The notes beneath the pieces are model-generated. The model saw only the letters and a program-made list of their open reading frames with translations, was not told the origin of the DNA and did not search any database. A stretch of 64,000 nucleotides of DNA from positions 1-64,000 of the forward strand of contig JAJEDR010000062.1 in the NCBI GenBank assembly GCA_022821385.1. Reading direction: 5' to 3'. Origin of the DNA: Rhodothermales bacterium (GTDB lineage Bacteria; Bacteroidota; Rhodothermia; Rhodothermales; Bin80). Positions 1 to 8,650 of this stretch are shown piece by piece. Each line of letters begins with the position of its first letter. Within the stretch, counting starts at the first letter, position 1. The position numbers and the translations under genes are program-made.

Positions 1-1
1 T

Positions 2-1150
2 ATTAATCCCGGACGTTTGGAATATGTCAAGGAGTATATGGGAGTTGACTGCCCAACCTATACAGACTTTGACGAGATGATGCGAGCTGCTATGATGCGG
101 GGCGCTAAGCCCGATACTGTGATCGTGACAACGGTTGACTCCACGCATCATGAGTACATCATTCGTGCTCTGGAATACGGTTGTAATGTGGTTACAGAAA
201 AACCGATGACCACGGATGCAGAAAAATGTCAGGCTATACTTGATGCGCAGGCCCGCACTCGCAAGGCGGTAACCGTCACATTCAACTACAGATACTCGCC
301 ACACCGCCAGCGTATGAAGGAGCTACTAATGGCGGGTCGTATCGGAAAGGTAAGATCGGTCGATTTTCACTGGTACCTGGATGTGTATCACGGAGCGAGT
401 TATTTTCGCCGCTGGCACGGCAAGGAACGCTATGGAGGCACGCTCTTCGTTCACAAGGCAACCCATCATTTTGATCTCTTGAATTGGTGGCTGGAATCTG
501 AACCTGAGGAAGTGTTTGCCTATGGGGAGCTGGAGTATTATGGGCATAACAACCCATTCCGGCACACGAATTGCCGCGGCTGCCCACACGCTGACCAATG
601 TAAACACTATTGGGACATTACGACGGATTCACGTGCAATGGATCTCTACGTTGCGCACGAGCATCACGATGGTTACCTACGGGATGGATGTGTGTGGAGT
701 GAAGAGATAGACATATATGACAAAATGTCCGCTCAAATTCAATATGCCAACGGTGTTCATGTGAGCTATTCATGTACGACCTATTCGCCGTATGAGGGCT
801 ATCGGATCGCCTTTAACGGAACCCGTGGCAGACTGGAGGCTTGGGTGAAGGAACGTCAGCCATGGCGGAGGGAACCGTATGACGAAATCCGTATAACGGA
901 CAACTTTGGGGAGACTGAACTGATTCAGATTCCTCACGGTGGTGGTGGCCATGGAGGAGGAGATCAAAGGTTGAAAGATCGAATCTTCAAGGATCCCACC
1001 ATGCCTGATCCGTATCGCCAGGCGGCCGGTGCCCGTGACGGTGCCATGTCAATCTTAGTGGGGATCGCAGCAAGAGAAAGCGTCAAAACAGGTGAGCCTA
1101 TCAGGATTGCGTCGCTCACCTCCCTCAAACCGAGGGCGATACGCCCTTAA
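2..1150 (+). CDS. Gfo/Idh/MocA family oxidoreductase, 5' partial
   Basis: NAD(P)-dependent sugar or inositol dehydrogenase-like protein. The reading frame is open to the left edge, so the TTG at base 17 is not the real start; the gene begins outside the window and most of the Rossmann nucleotide-binding fold is missing. Visible are the EKP motif (VVTEKPMTT), which carries the conserved lysine of the family, followed by a GKVRSVDFHWY strand and the C-terminal alpha/beta substrate domain. A cysteine cluster (NCRGCPHADQC) in the middle is unusual for the superfamily as a whole and may bind metal or mark a subgroup. The substrate cannot be told from sequence. A lipoprotein gene follows after about 20 bases. 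Confidence 0.85.
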   Translation: MNPGRLEYVKEYMGVDCPTYTDFDEMMRAAMMRGAKPDTVIVTTVDSTHHEYIIRALEYGCNVVTEKPMTTDAEKCQAILDAQARTRKAVTVTFNYRYSPHRQRMKELLMAGRIGKVRSVDFHWYLDVYHGASYFRRWHGKERYGGTLFVHKATHHFDLLNWWLESEPEEVFAYGELEYYGHNNPFRHTNCRGCPHADQCKHYWDITTDSRAMDLYVAHEHHDGYLRDGCVWSEEIDIYDKMSAQIQYANGVHVSYSCTTYSPYEGYRIAFNGTRGRLEAWVKERQPWRREPYDEIRITDNFGETELIQIPHGGGGHGGGDQRLKDRIFKDPTMPDPYRQAAGARDGAMSILVGIAARESVKTGEPIRIASLTSLKPRAIRP

Positions 1151-1169
1151 CCTTAATCACACGCCTATT

Positions 1170-1583
1170 ATGCGTTTTATTCAAGTCAGCATAGTTCTGC
1201 TCATAGTCCTTTTCGCTAGTTCATGCGCGTCCTCCCGCGAAATGGCAACACCTGAACCCACGAACCCTCTTCTAGGGAGTTGGGAGTACGCCATTGATAC
1301 CCCAGATGGTATTTTTAAGGGTGGAATGTACATAAATGAGGGGGAGTCGGGTCTGAGTATTGGCCTGACACAGGAAGGTCAGCCGGAAGGAACCGATCCG
1401 CTTATGGTTGACGAAATCACATTCGACGAGGAATCACAGGCACTTTCTTTTTCCTTTGTTGATGATGACTATGGAAAAATGGTTGTCAATATGGTGCTTG
1501 CCGAGGAAGGGATGACTGGCACCATGAGAGTGACCCAGTTTGGTGTAGATGTGCCGATTACCGCGATGCGCGCAGAGGAGTAG
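1170..1583 (+). CDS. small lipoprotein, unknown function
   Basis: The ORF track starts this at 1092, inside the upstream gene. The ATG at 1170 is preferred because it opens a typical lipoprotein signal peptide: basic start, hydrophobic core, then a lipobox-like LFASSC, with Cys as the acylated residue. The mature part is about 118 residues, acidic, and has a GSWEYAIDTPDG segment resembling small beta-rich lipoproteins of Bacteroidota that follow sugar-related genes. No catalytic motif is seen. It is the first of three closely spaced genes with the 92-aa ORF and the aldose epimerase, so a shared transcript is likely. Function is unknown. Confidence 0.7.
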   Translation: MRFIQVSIVLLIVLFASSCASSREMATPEPTNPLLGSWEYAIDTPDGIFKGGMYINEGESGLSIGLTQEGQPEGTDPLMVDEITFDEESQALSFSFVDDDYGKMVVNMVLAEEGMTGTMRVTQFGVDVPITAMRAEE

Positions 1584-1592
1584 CTCTCGGAC

Positions 1593-1871
1593 ATGTATAG
1601 CCTTATAGGTAAGCAGGTTCGAGTCTATCTCTATGCACACGGAGGTGAAATGATGGGACCAATTTCCGGTCGAGTAGCGGATGTGGCTGCCGACGTCGAA
1701 GTTCGTCCTGGTATGAAAAAGGATTTAGCGTTCGTTATAGACATTGAAGTGCCAGAGGGTGAGGTTCCCTACAGGCATGTCTACGAGAAAAGAAATGAAG
1801 GGTGGTTTGCCATTCAGGATATGGAGATCATAGAGGATGAAGAGGTAGTGCCCGGTTGGTTTAACAATTGA
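1593..1871 (+). CDS. hypothetical protein, 92 aa
   Basis: ATG start with a GAGGAG stretch about 10 bases upstream, lying inside the end of the preceding gene. The product is small, acidic and soluble, without signal peptide or membrane segment. It reads like a short beta-barrel domain (KQVRVYLYAHGGEMMGPISGRVADV) followed by a charged tail. I do not recognise a family. Its position, 9 bases after the lipoprotein and 6 bases before the epimerase, supports it being a real gene of the same operon. Confidence 0.6.
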   Translation: MYSLIGKQVRVYLYAHGGEMMGPISGRVADVAADVEVRPGMKKDLAFVIDIEVPEGEVPYRHVYEKRNEGWFAIQDMEIIEDEEVVPGWFNN

Positions 1872-1877
1872 TTACCT

Positions 1878-3005
1878 ATGCGTATCTATCCCGTCATAAT
1901 TACTTTGGCAGTTATTACTTCCTGTCAAATTCCCGAACAACCGAGGCCAATGATAGAACGCACGTCCTTTGGCATGCTACCGGAAGGGGAAGAAGTCGAG
2001 CGTTTCCAATTACGAAATACTGCGGGAGTTGAAGCTTCAATCATTACGTACGGGGCAACACTGACTGCCCTGACCGTACCCGATCGGGACGGCATTATGG
2101 AAGATGTCGTATTGGGGCACGAATCACTGTCCGGTTATCTCGAAGCCAATCCGTATTTCGGTTCGATTGTGGGCCGGTACGCCAATCGTATTGCCGGAGG
2201 GACCTTTAATCTGGACGGAGAAGCCTATACCTTGGCTCGCAACAATGGTCCGAACCATCTGCACGGGGGTGTCAAGGGGTTTGACAAGGTAAACTGGGAA
2301 GTGGCAGAAGTAATTGAAGACACTAATCAGGTGGGTTTATCCTTGAATTATGTAAGTGTCGATGGAGAGGAAGGATATCCTGGTACGCTCACTGTACGTG
2401 TAACCTATCTGCTTACGGAGAATAACCAGCTTGTTGTTGACTACGAGGCCATTACAGATAAAGCTACCCCAGTGAATCTTACGCAGCATGCTTATTTCAA
2501 TTTAGCAGGAGGGGGGTCGATAGAGGGGCATCACTTGACGTTAGCCGCAAGTCACTACACCCCGGTTGATTCAACATTGATTCCAACCGGAGATGTACTT
2601 CCAGTAGAAGGAACAGCGTTTGATTTTCGATCAGGAAAAAGGATTGGTGAGCATATAGGTCAGGATGATATACAGCTACTGTATGGAGGAGGGTATGATC
2701 ACAATTTTGTACTTGATCGTGTGTCAGGAGACTTAATGGCGGCTGCGACTGTATTGGAACCGGAGAGCGGTCGAATTCTCGAAGTCCATACGACCAAGCC
2801 AGGGATTCAATTTTATACGGGTAATTTCCTGGACGGGAGCATCACGGGTAAGGGTGGAGTACAGTATGGGCGAAGAACAGGTTTTTGCCTGGAGACACAG
2901 TATTACCCAGATTCACCGAATCAGCCAAACTTTCCGTCTACAATTCTGCGACCTGGGAAGGTATATCAAACACAGACGGTGTTCGTATTCCGAACAGAGG
3001 GATAA
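1878..3005 (+). CDS. galM: aldose 1-epimerase (mutarotase), lipoprotein form
   Basis: Interconverts the alpha and beta anomers of aldoses. The family fingerprint is present in order: GRYANRIAGG, NGPNHLHGG (substrate-binding His), TQHAYFNLAG (catalytic His region), YDHNFVL and, near the C-terminus, GFCLETQYYPDSPN, whose Glu is the catalytic base. Length (375 aa) is typical once the N-terminal extension is allowed for. The N-terminus is a lipoprotein signal (LAVITSC), so the enzyme should be anchored in the periplasm or at the outer membrane and act on imported sugars. It ends the small operon that starts at 1170. Confidence 0.9.
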   Translation: MRIYPVIITLAVITSCQIPEQPRPMIERTSFGMLPEGEEVERFQLRNTAGVEASIITYGATLTALTVPDRDGIMEDVVLGHESLSGYLEANPYFGSIVGRYANRIAGGTFNLDGEAYTLARNNGPNHLHGGVKGFDKVNWEVAEVIEDTNQVGLSLNYVSVDGEEGYPGTLTVRVTYLLTENNQLVVDYEAITDKATPVNLTQHAYFNLAGGGSIEGHHLTLAASHYTPVDSTLIPTGDVLPVEGTAFDFRSGKRIGEHIGQDDIQLLYGGGYDHNFVLDRVSGDLMAAATVLEPESGRILEVHTTKPGIQFYTGNFLDGSITGKGGVQYGRRTGFCLETQYYPDSPNQPNFPSTILRPGKVYQTQTVFVFRTEG

Positions 3006-3050
3006 TAGATTGGCACTTCCCTTATCCCGAAGGCTTCCGAAAACAACCGA

Positions 3051-3066
3051 TCCACTAGCGAGTGGA
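3051..3066. terminator. short hairpin between convergent genes
   Basis: TCCACT-AGCG-AGTGGA forms a 6-bp stem with a 4-base loop in the 71-bp space between the convergent epimerase and PLP-enzyme genes. On the minus strand a T-rich stretch follows about 7 bases later. The stem is short, so a terminator role is only a suggestion. Confidence 0.3.
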
Positions 3067-3076
3067 CGACCGAATG

Positions 3077-4207
3077 TTACTGTAACGCCTGATTGAAATC
3101 AGCAATCAGGTCATCTTCGTGCTCAATTCCTACCGAAATACGTAGCAGGGAATCCCGTATTCCTGCGATTTCTCGCTCCTCCGGTGTGAGTCCCGCGTGA
3201 GAACTGATAGCCGGCCGTGTCATGAGTGACTCTACGCCACCGAGGCTCGGTGCGTAGAGGGGCAAATGGAGGCGGTCGATCAAGTCTGTGACAGCGTCCA
3301 GCTCCCCTCTAAGTTCAATGCTCAACATTCCACCAAAGCCTTCAAAGAGACGAGCTGCCCGCTCGTGTTGCGGGTGGGAAGGAAGCCCAGGATAGTATAC
3401 ATGCGCAACTTTATCGTGGTTTGCGAGGAATTTGGCCAGAGCAAGCGCGGTAGAGTTGTGCTGTCTCATTCGCAGCGCAAGCGTCTGCATACCTCGGTTG
3501 AGCAAAAAGCAGGCATGAGGGTCGAGGGCACCTCCTAGATGCTTAAGAGTTTTGCGCGCTTTATATACTAATTTCTCGCTGCCAACGATTACTCCTGCGA
3601 CGATATCAGAATGACCGTTCAGGTATTTAGTCGCGCTATGAAGAGACAGGTCAAATCCGGCAGCGGTAGCTTTATAATTGAATGGCGTAGCAAATGTATT
3701 GTCAATCAGCGATATAAGATTGTTGGCTTGCGCAAATGCAACGATGCCCTCCAGGTCACAGACATGGAGCAGGGGGTTCGTAATAGATTCGACATAAATT
3801 GCACGTGTATTTGTCTGGAGAAGTGATCGCCATGTATCTGGTGCATCTGCATCAAAGAACGAAACGGTTATTCCAAGGTCCGCCAGCAGCGTGCGCACAA
3901 ATCCGTGCGTACCACCATAGAGACTGTTCTGTGCAAGCAAATGTTCGCCTGGTTTGAGTACTGACAGGATTGCTCCCGTGATGGCTGTCATGCCACTTCC
4001 TGTGACCAGGGCCTCCTCTGCACCCTCCAGTACTGCAAGTTTGCGATTGAGCACTTTCTGGTTGGGTGTGTTATTGTAGCGGATATATCGTAAGGGGCTG
4101 TCATCATGCTCAAACATGGCAGTCTGAAAAATAGGCATGCGTACTGCCCCCTCCACGCGACCCGCTTCCCCCGCATGAATGAGCTGTGTGTCAATAGCGT
4201 GGTTCAT
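3077..4207 (-). CDS. trans-sulfuration PLP enzyme (cystathionine gamma-synthase / methionine gamma-lyase type)
   Basis: Cys/Met-metabolism PLP-dependent enzyme of fold type I, 376 aa. The PLP-binding lysine lies in SLHSATKYLNGHSD. Other family marks are YNNTPNQKVLNRKLAVLEG, the glycine-rich TGSGMTAITG phosphate-binding turn, and the C-terminal RISVGIEHEDDLIADF. The family covers cystathionine gamma-synthase, cystathionine beta-lyase and methionine gamma-lyase, and motif reading alone does not settle which this is. It lies 61 bases downstream of a PhzF gene on the same strand and probably shares its transcript. Confidence 0.85.
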   Translation of the reverse strand: MNHAIDTQLIHAGEAGRVEGAVRMPIFQTAMFEHDDSPLRYIRYNNTPNQKVLNRKLAVLEGAEEALVTGSGMTAITGAILSVLKPGEHLLAQNSLYGGTHGFVRTLLADLGITVSFFDADAPDTWRSLLQTNTRAIYVESITNPLLHVCDLEGIVAFAQANNLISLIDNTFATPFNYKATAAGFDLSLHSATKYLNGHSDIVAGVIVGSEKLVYKARKTLKHLGGALDPHACFLLNRGMQTLALRMRQHNSTALALAKFLANHDKVAHVYYPGLPSHPQHERAARLFEGFGGMLSIELRGELDAVTDLIDRLHLPLYAPSLGGVESLMTRPAISSHAGLTPEEREIAGIRDSLLRISVGIEHEDDLIADFNQALQ

Positions 4208-4268
4208 TAATTATTCTTGTTCGTTTAATGGAAGCCCCAATAGAGACGATATTTGCGAAACGATACGG

Positions 4269-5150
4269 TCAAGGCACATGAAGTGTACCGACTATTACGG
4301 TAACCGCTTCTCCTCCGACTTGGACCGCAGATATATCGTTACGCGGCCCCAATACTCTTACGCGAGCTCTCCCGGGGCGCTGCATCCAGGTTCCCTGCGA
4401 TGCAATAAAATCGGGTACATCAATGAGACCATGATACCACAAGTATGCTCCCATTCCTCCCGTGGCACTTCCTGTAAATGGATCTTCGAACACGTCTGGC
4501 GGACTGGCAAAATGGCGGGCGAACGTCCCAGAATCTATTTGGGCAAACAGGTGCACACTGAAAAATAAAAACTTATGACGCAGCTTTGTGAGGGCATCCA
4601 CGTCGACCTGAATTTTTCTCAGACATTCTTGTTCTCGCACGGGCACCATGAGTTGCGGGGTTCCGGTGCTGACGACTTGCACGGGCTTTCCGGGTACGAG
4701 ATCTTCGGTTGACAGTCCGAAAACCGATGCAGCCTTGTCATGGGGGACCGTAGAGAGGAATTCTGGCTTGAGTTGTGTCATGACGATCTCGCGGGGTGGT
4801 TCCTCGGCCGATAAAACATCCACAGGCACGATCCCGGCCTTAAGCTCGAGGGAAATTCTAGTCCGCTCCCCTGTGAGCGCTACGCGGTTGGCCTCTATCA
4901 ACGTGTGGATAGATGCAATAGTAGGATGGCCGGCAAGCGGAATTTCTTCAGCCGGCGTGAAATACCGGGCCCGTACGTCAGCTATATCTGAGTGCAGGAT
5001 AAATGCGGTTTCCGAAAGATTCTGTTCACGTGCGATCGCCTGCATTTGATCGCTGGTCAGTGGATCTGCGTCAAGTACAACTGCACAGGGGTTGCCTTGG
5101 AGGGGCTGACTTGCAAATGCATCTACTTGAAAGAAGGGGAAGGACGCCAT
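4269..5150 (-). CDS. PhzF family isomerase
   Basis: PhzF-like protein of the diaminopimelate-epimerase fold, 293 aa, the usual length. The N-terminal FQVDAFASQPLQGNPCAVVLDAD and NLSETAFILH segments match the family; the Glu in SETAF is the conserved catalytic acid. The second half shows the matching FEDPFTGSATGGMGAYLW glycine-rich loop. Most PhzF homologues outside phenazine clusters have no known substrate, and no phenazine genes occur here, so only the family is assigned. It precedes the PLP enzyme in the same direction. Confidence 0.85.
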   Translation of the reverse strand: MASFPFFQVDAFASQPLQGNPCAVVLDADPLTSDQMQAIAREQNLSETAFILHSDIADVRARYFTPAEEIPLAGHPTIASIHTLIEANRVALTGERTRISLELKAGIVPVDVLSAEEPPREIVMTQLKPEFLSTVPHDKAASVFGLSTEDLVPGKPVQVVSTGTPQLMVPVREQECLRKIQVDVDALTKLRHKFLFFSVHLFAQIDSGTFARHFASPPDVFEDPFTGSATGGMGAYLWYHGLIDVPDFIASQGTWMQRPGRARVRVLGPRNDISAVQVGGEAVTVIVGTLHVP

Positions 5151-5249
5151 CTGTCAGGAGCTACCAGACCATGAAATGCGGATCGGAAGCACAACACTTG
5201 CAAAGTTGAAAGTAATGGCTTTTATTACTAGTCGCAGTCACACGAGATC

Positions 5250-5345
5250 ATGAACCGTAAGCAGCGCAAAAACATCGTAATAGCACTCGCTATCCTCGTG
5301 GGGATCACCGTGATTCTGGCAATTGTAACCCAGTTGAGCAGTTGA
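5250..5345 (+). CDS. 31-residue single-span membrane peptide
   Basis: Too short for the ORF track. ATG at 5250 and TGA at 5343-5345 give a basic start (MNRKQRKN), one hydrophobic stretch of about 18 residues (IVIALAILVGITVILAIV) and a short TQLSS tail. A basic N-terminus followed by a transmembrane helix is a gene-like pattern, and the reading frame uses ordinary codons. It sits alone between the divergent PhzF gene and the convergent sigma-factor gene. No homologue is recalled; function unknown. Confidence 0.45.
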   Translation: MNRKQRKNIVIALAILVGITVILAIVTQLSS

Positions 5346-5379
5346 TAAGCCTAACTTATGGGCTTGCTGGCAGCCGGGG

Positions 5380-6081
5380 TTATGCTAGCTCGGAAAAGAA
5401 CACATCAAAGTCATCCTCATCTTCCTCCTCATTCTCCAGGAACGGATAGATATCCTGTAAGAGCTCCTGAAGCTTTGTACGTCCGCGATTGATTCGGCTC
5501 TTCACGGTACCCATCGGCAGACCGGTGATAACAGCAATTTCCTCGTAGCTGAGCTGCTGAATATCACGCAGGATCACAACCTCACGGAAGTGGTCAGGTA
5601 GTGCAAGAAGTCCCATCTGGATATGCTGATCCTGGATGGCACTCTCGGCATGCTTGTCAGGTGCGAAGGTCTCATCGGGGAGGGGCATTTCAAACTCCTC
5701 ACCATCCCGGTTGAACGACTGGATGGAGTCCATCCGACGCCTGCTGCGTTTGCGGTACTCTGTTTTTGCCAGGTTGCCGGCAATCGTATACAGCCAAGTG
5801 GAAAACCGGGCAATTCTTTTGTACGAGTGCCGGTTGCGGTATACACGAAGGAAGGTTTCCTGGATTAGATCCTCACAGGCTTTCTTATCTCCCGTAAACC
5901 GGTACAGAAAATTGACCAGGGGACCGGTCCAGCGCTCCCAGAGGATATTATATGCCTCGACTACGCCAGCCTGGAAATGCTCCATCAGGTCCTCATCGGA
6001 CATCTCCTGTAGCGCGTCGAAGCGGCTGAGAGCCGAACGTCGTCTAACGTCCTTTCGAATGATGCGTGCTATGTTCCTCAC
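5380..6081 (-). CDS. ECF-type RNA polymerase sigma factor (copy 1)
   Basis: Sigma-70 family protein of 233 aa with only regions 2 and 4, as in extracytoplasmic-function sigma factors. Region 2 is EDLIQETFLRVYRNRHSYKRIARFSTWLYTIA (core binding and -10 recognition). Region 4 is LPDHFREVVILRDIQQLSYEEIAVITGLPMGTVKSRINRGR, a helix-turn-helix for the -35 element. The tail is very acidic (ENEEEDEDDFD). It is closely similar to the sigma gene at 6957-7640, including the N-terminal RFDALxEMxDEDLME block, so the two are paralogues. No anti-sigma gene is adjacent. Confidence 0.92.
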   Translation of the reverse strand: MRNIARIIRKDVRRRSALSRFDALQEMSDEDLMEHFQAGVVEAYNILWERWTGPLVNFLYRFTGDKKACEDLIQETFLRVYRNRHSYKRIARFSTWLYTIAGNLAKTEYRKRSRRRMDSIQSFNRDGEEFEMPLPDETFAPDKHAESAIQDQHIQMGLLALPDHFREVVILRDIQQLSYEEIAVITGLPMGTVKSRINRGRTKLQELLQDIYPFLENEEEDEDDFDVFFSELA

Positions 6082-6539
6082 GTTTCTCTTGATTTATTTT
6101 TTAACGGGACCAATCTCGGCCCCCGTTACGTATTATATATACACCTTGTTACACTCTATGGCATAACGGACTTAGGTTTCATAAAATTGCCTTTACTGTA
6201 TAAAGCAAGAAACCCCTGTACGCCCATAGAGTAGCTCAGCGAATGTTCGTCAATTTGTTGTACGGCGGAGCTTGTGACAATCTGATGTTGTAGTCACCGG
6301 CTCCAGTACAGCTAAGAAGTTTACGACATATTTTTTACAAAGTCAAGTGGTTGCCCATTGATTATAATCAATTTGATTTTGTCCAGGCAGCAGGTAATCC
6401 TTTCGAGAGATAGTAGTCTCCCATTTTCGTTGAGTGGCTACGGCAGAGTTGCTGTTAGTGTGGCCTAACGGGGATCCGTGCTCGTTACTGTTGAATCGAC
6501 CATGGAATCGTTCCGATGATCCACGGCCGGGTTGTGGGG
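6082..6539. other. 458-bp intergenic region upstream of sigma copy 1
   Basis: No convincing ORF or RNA gene is seen. The region separates the DUF971 gene from sigma copy 1 on the minus strand and presumably holds the promoter of the latter; the AT-rich stretch near 6110-6200 is the likeliest place. Confidence 0.4.
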
Positions 6540-6872
6540 CTATCTACAACACGGACACATTGCACGAAGGCGTTCCCACGTGAAAATGCCGCTGTTATGT
6601 CCATCATCCCAGGTCAGGCGTAAGCCTACGCTGCCTGCTACTTCAACTTTGACATTCTCCCACCGCATGAGGGCAGGTAATTGGAAAATTTCTGGATCTG
6701 GCAACTCATGCATTTTTTCATGTCCCTGACAGCCCGCGCACGGACACGCGCGCCGTAGCCCATCCAGCGGAAAGACGCAGTCATGATTATCAGACCATTG
6801 GATGTGGAAAGTCTGACGCTCGCGGTTGACAGTCACGCGCAGGCAGGTTACCGTGTCAGGCGTACTGCTCAT
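6540..6872 (-). CDS. DUF971 (GBBH-like N-terminal domain) protein
   Basis: 110-aa protein consisting of a single DUF971 domain, the Zn-binding-type fold also found at the N-terminus of gamma-butyrobetaine hydroxylases. Seen are the IQWSDNHDCVFPLDGLRRACPCAGC motif, a WENVKVEVAGSVGLRLTWDDGHNSGIFTWERL core and the terminal CPCC. Free-standing DUF971 proteins are often near iron-sulfur or redox genes, but their role is not settled. Here it lies between two ECF sigma-factor genes on the same strand, 84 bases after the upstream one. Confidence 0.85.
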   Translation of the reverse strand: MSSTPDTVTCLRVTVNRERQTFHIQWSDNHDCVFPLDGLRRACPCAGCQGHEKMHELPDPEIFQLPALMRWENVKVEVAGSVGLRLTWDDGHNSGIFTWERLRAMCPCCR

Positions 6873-6956
6873 TCGGCAGTATATGGTTGACTGACACTAT
6901 CGCAGGTCTCTTGGCAATGAGATACCCTAATTGCATGACTCTTTCCTCCTGATCGG

Positions 6957-7640
6957 TTAATTACGCTTGTAGCGTCCATTCTTATCCTTGTTGAATGGAT
7001 ATACCCCCTTTAAAAGGTCCTGGAGTTTAGCGCGTCCCCGATTAATACGGCTTTTGACGGTCCCCATTGGAAGACCGGTGATCTGAGCGATTTCATTGTA
7101 TGTAAGTTGCTGGATATCACGAAGGATCACCACCTCTTTAAAGTTTGGCGGGATAGAATCCAGGGCATCATGGATATACTGGTCCTGCAACGCGCTTTCT
7201 GCGTGCTTATCGGGTGAAAAGGTCTCGTCCGGTAAGGGCATTTCGTATTCTTCGTTGTCTTTGTTTACAGACTGGATAGAGTACATGTGACGACGTTTCC
7301 TTTTACGGTACTCACTCCTTGCAAGATTGCCGGCAATAGTATAGAGCCAAGTGGAGAACTTGGCAATACGCTGATAGGAATGTCGGTTGCGATGAACGCG
7401 GAGAAAGGTTTCCTGCAGGAGGTCTTCGCAGCGCTTGCGGTCCCCCAGAAAACCATACAGATAGTGCACTAGGCGCTCGCTATATCGGCTTACCAAGATA
7501 TCGTAGGCTTCGACGGTCCCTGACTGGAAGAGCTCCATCAGGTCCTCGTCCGGCATTTCATGCAGGGCATCAAATCGACTGGCAGCCGACGAGCGTCTGC
7601 GGTCATTATTACGGGCTACTAAGCGGACTGTACTGGCCAC
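6957..7640 (-). CDS. ECF-type RNA polymerase sigma factor (copy 2)
   Basis: Paralogue of the sigma factor at 5380-6081, with nearly identical region 2 (EDLLQETFLRVHRNRHSYQRIAKFSTWLYTIAGNLARSEYRKR) and region 4 (ITGLPMGTVKSRINRGRAKLQDLL). The track begins at an ATG at 7721, but the 27 residues from there look unrelated to protein sequence of the family. A GTG at 7640 (VASTVRLVARNND) lines up with the start of copy 1 and has GAGAG about 10 bases upstream, so it is preferred. The basic C-terminal tail (NKDKNGRYKRN) differs from the acidic tail of copy 1, the clearest difference between them. Confidence 0.9.
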   Translation of the reverse strand: MASTVRLVARNNDRRRSSAASRFDALHEMPDEDLMELFQSGTVEAYDILVSRYSERLVHYLYGFLGDRKRCEDLLQETFLRVHRNRHSYQRIAKFSTWLYTIAGNLARSEYRKRKRRHMYSIQSVNKDNEEYEMPLPDETFSPDKHAESALQDQYIHDALDSIPPNFKEVVILRDIQQLTYNEIAQITGLPMGTVKSRINRGRAKLQDLLKGVYPFNKDKNGRYKRN

Positions 7641-7721
7641 GACCTGCGTGCTCTCACACGATATTAATTGGATTGGAGAGTAAGAGTAACAGTTTCCTAT
7701 GTAAGTCTGTCTGTTCGACAC

Positions 7722-8023
7722 TCCTGCATAGCGAAATTACGCACTGCTACGTTATAGTCGACCGCAATCAGCATGCATTGATACATTGTCGTATAATAGT
7801 TGCAAGATACTGAATTGGAACACAACAGGCTGTAGAGTGACAGCGGGCTTGATACCGACACCCAAGTATGTACGTCGATACGGAACGGTCCACTTGTGTC
7901 TATTCTCGGCAAAGAAACAGCTGACGCTCTGTGTTTAGATAGGTCGACGGTATAATTTCCAAAACATATATGATGGTATTCTCGGCATTGCGGGGTGCCT
8001 GATGATCAAAACCAGAGATTAAC
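7722..8023. other. intergenic region between divergent genes
   Basis: About 300-380 bases between sigma copy 2 (minus) and the Smr gene (plus). No ORF is supported. It must hold two divergent promoters, but I could not single out convincing elements. Confidence 0.35.
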
Positions 8024-8329
8024 TTGCCAAGCAATACTGATCAAAAGACCGAAGACCTGATCCGTTACCCTACAGACGGAGTATTGGATTTGCACACGTT
8101 CCATCCACGGGATGCGGCCGGGGTAACACGCGAGTATCTTCGCGAGTGCCATAGAGAGGGTATATACTGTGTGCGAATTATTCATGGTAAGGGCACGGGA
8201 ACGCTGAGAACTATCGTGCACGCAGTATTATCTGATTGTCCGCTGGTTGACTCTTGGGGAACTGCGCCAGATTCAAGTGGCTGGGGAGCAACCGTGGCTA
8301 ACCTCAAGAGGAATTACACTTCTGATTGA
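8024..8329 (+). CDS. Smr domain protein
   Basis: 101-aa stand-alone Smr (MutS2 C-terminal-like) domain, a putative nicking nuclease or nucleic-acid-binding domain. The two defining motifs are visible: LDLHTFHPRDA (the LDLHG-type motif with T for G, common in stand-alone Bacteroidota versions) and VRIIHGKGTGTLR (HGxGxGxLR). The start is TTG; an in-frame TGA lies a few codons upstream and no ATG is available, so TTG is the only reasonable choice. Monocistronic. Confidence 0.85.
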   Translation: MPSNTDQKTEDLIRYPTDGVLDLHTFHPRDAAGVTREYLRECHREGIYCVRIIHGKGTGTLRTIVHAVLSDCPLVDSWGTAPDSSGWGATVANLKRNYTSD

Positions 8330-8650
8330 CCGTCGTATTCTGCCGTTGCATAATCAATTAATAGGTCACAGGAGTAGTAGCCCGAGCACCCTCACTGTAT
8401 GGTTGCTCCAATCCAGGAGGTGAGTATATCTGCACTTGCCCATATGCTTCGTGCTGTTGCGCGAGCACGGCGTTCCATACGAGCCTGCCTGAACAGGCGA
8501 ATTTACCTAAGGTCATCGTCTTGGCCTGATTGCCGGCAATAACTTCTGTGTGGTGCTGGCCGAATCAGCTTCCCTTTCTCTTAGCCCCTGTCATAAAGGG
8601 AATCCCGGCGGCACGACCTGCTCTACTCGATCGGTTATACACGTATAGAA
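8330..8650. other. 321-bp intergenic region, no gene seen
   Basis: Lies between the convergent Smr and malate dehydrogenase genes. No ORF with gene-like composition and no recognised RNA motif. Several short GC-rich inverted repeats are present (for example GCCTGCCTGAACAGGC near 8484), so a structured transcript end is possible. Confidence 0.35.

Noticed and set aside
4208-4268. SAM riboswitch ahead of the Cys/Met-metabolism gene
   Set aside because: The gap to the upstream PhzF gene is only 61 bases and shows no such structure.
5636-6166. 176-aa plus-strand ORF
   Set aside because: Antisense to sigma factor copy 1.
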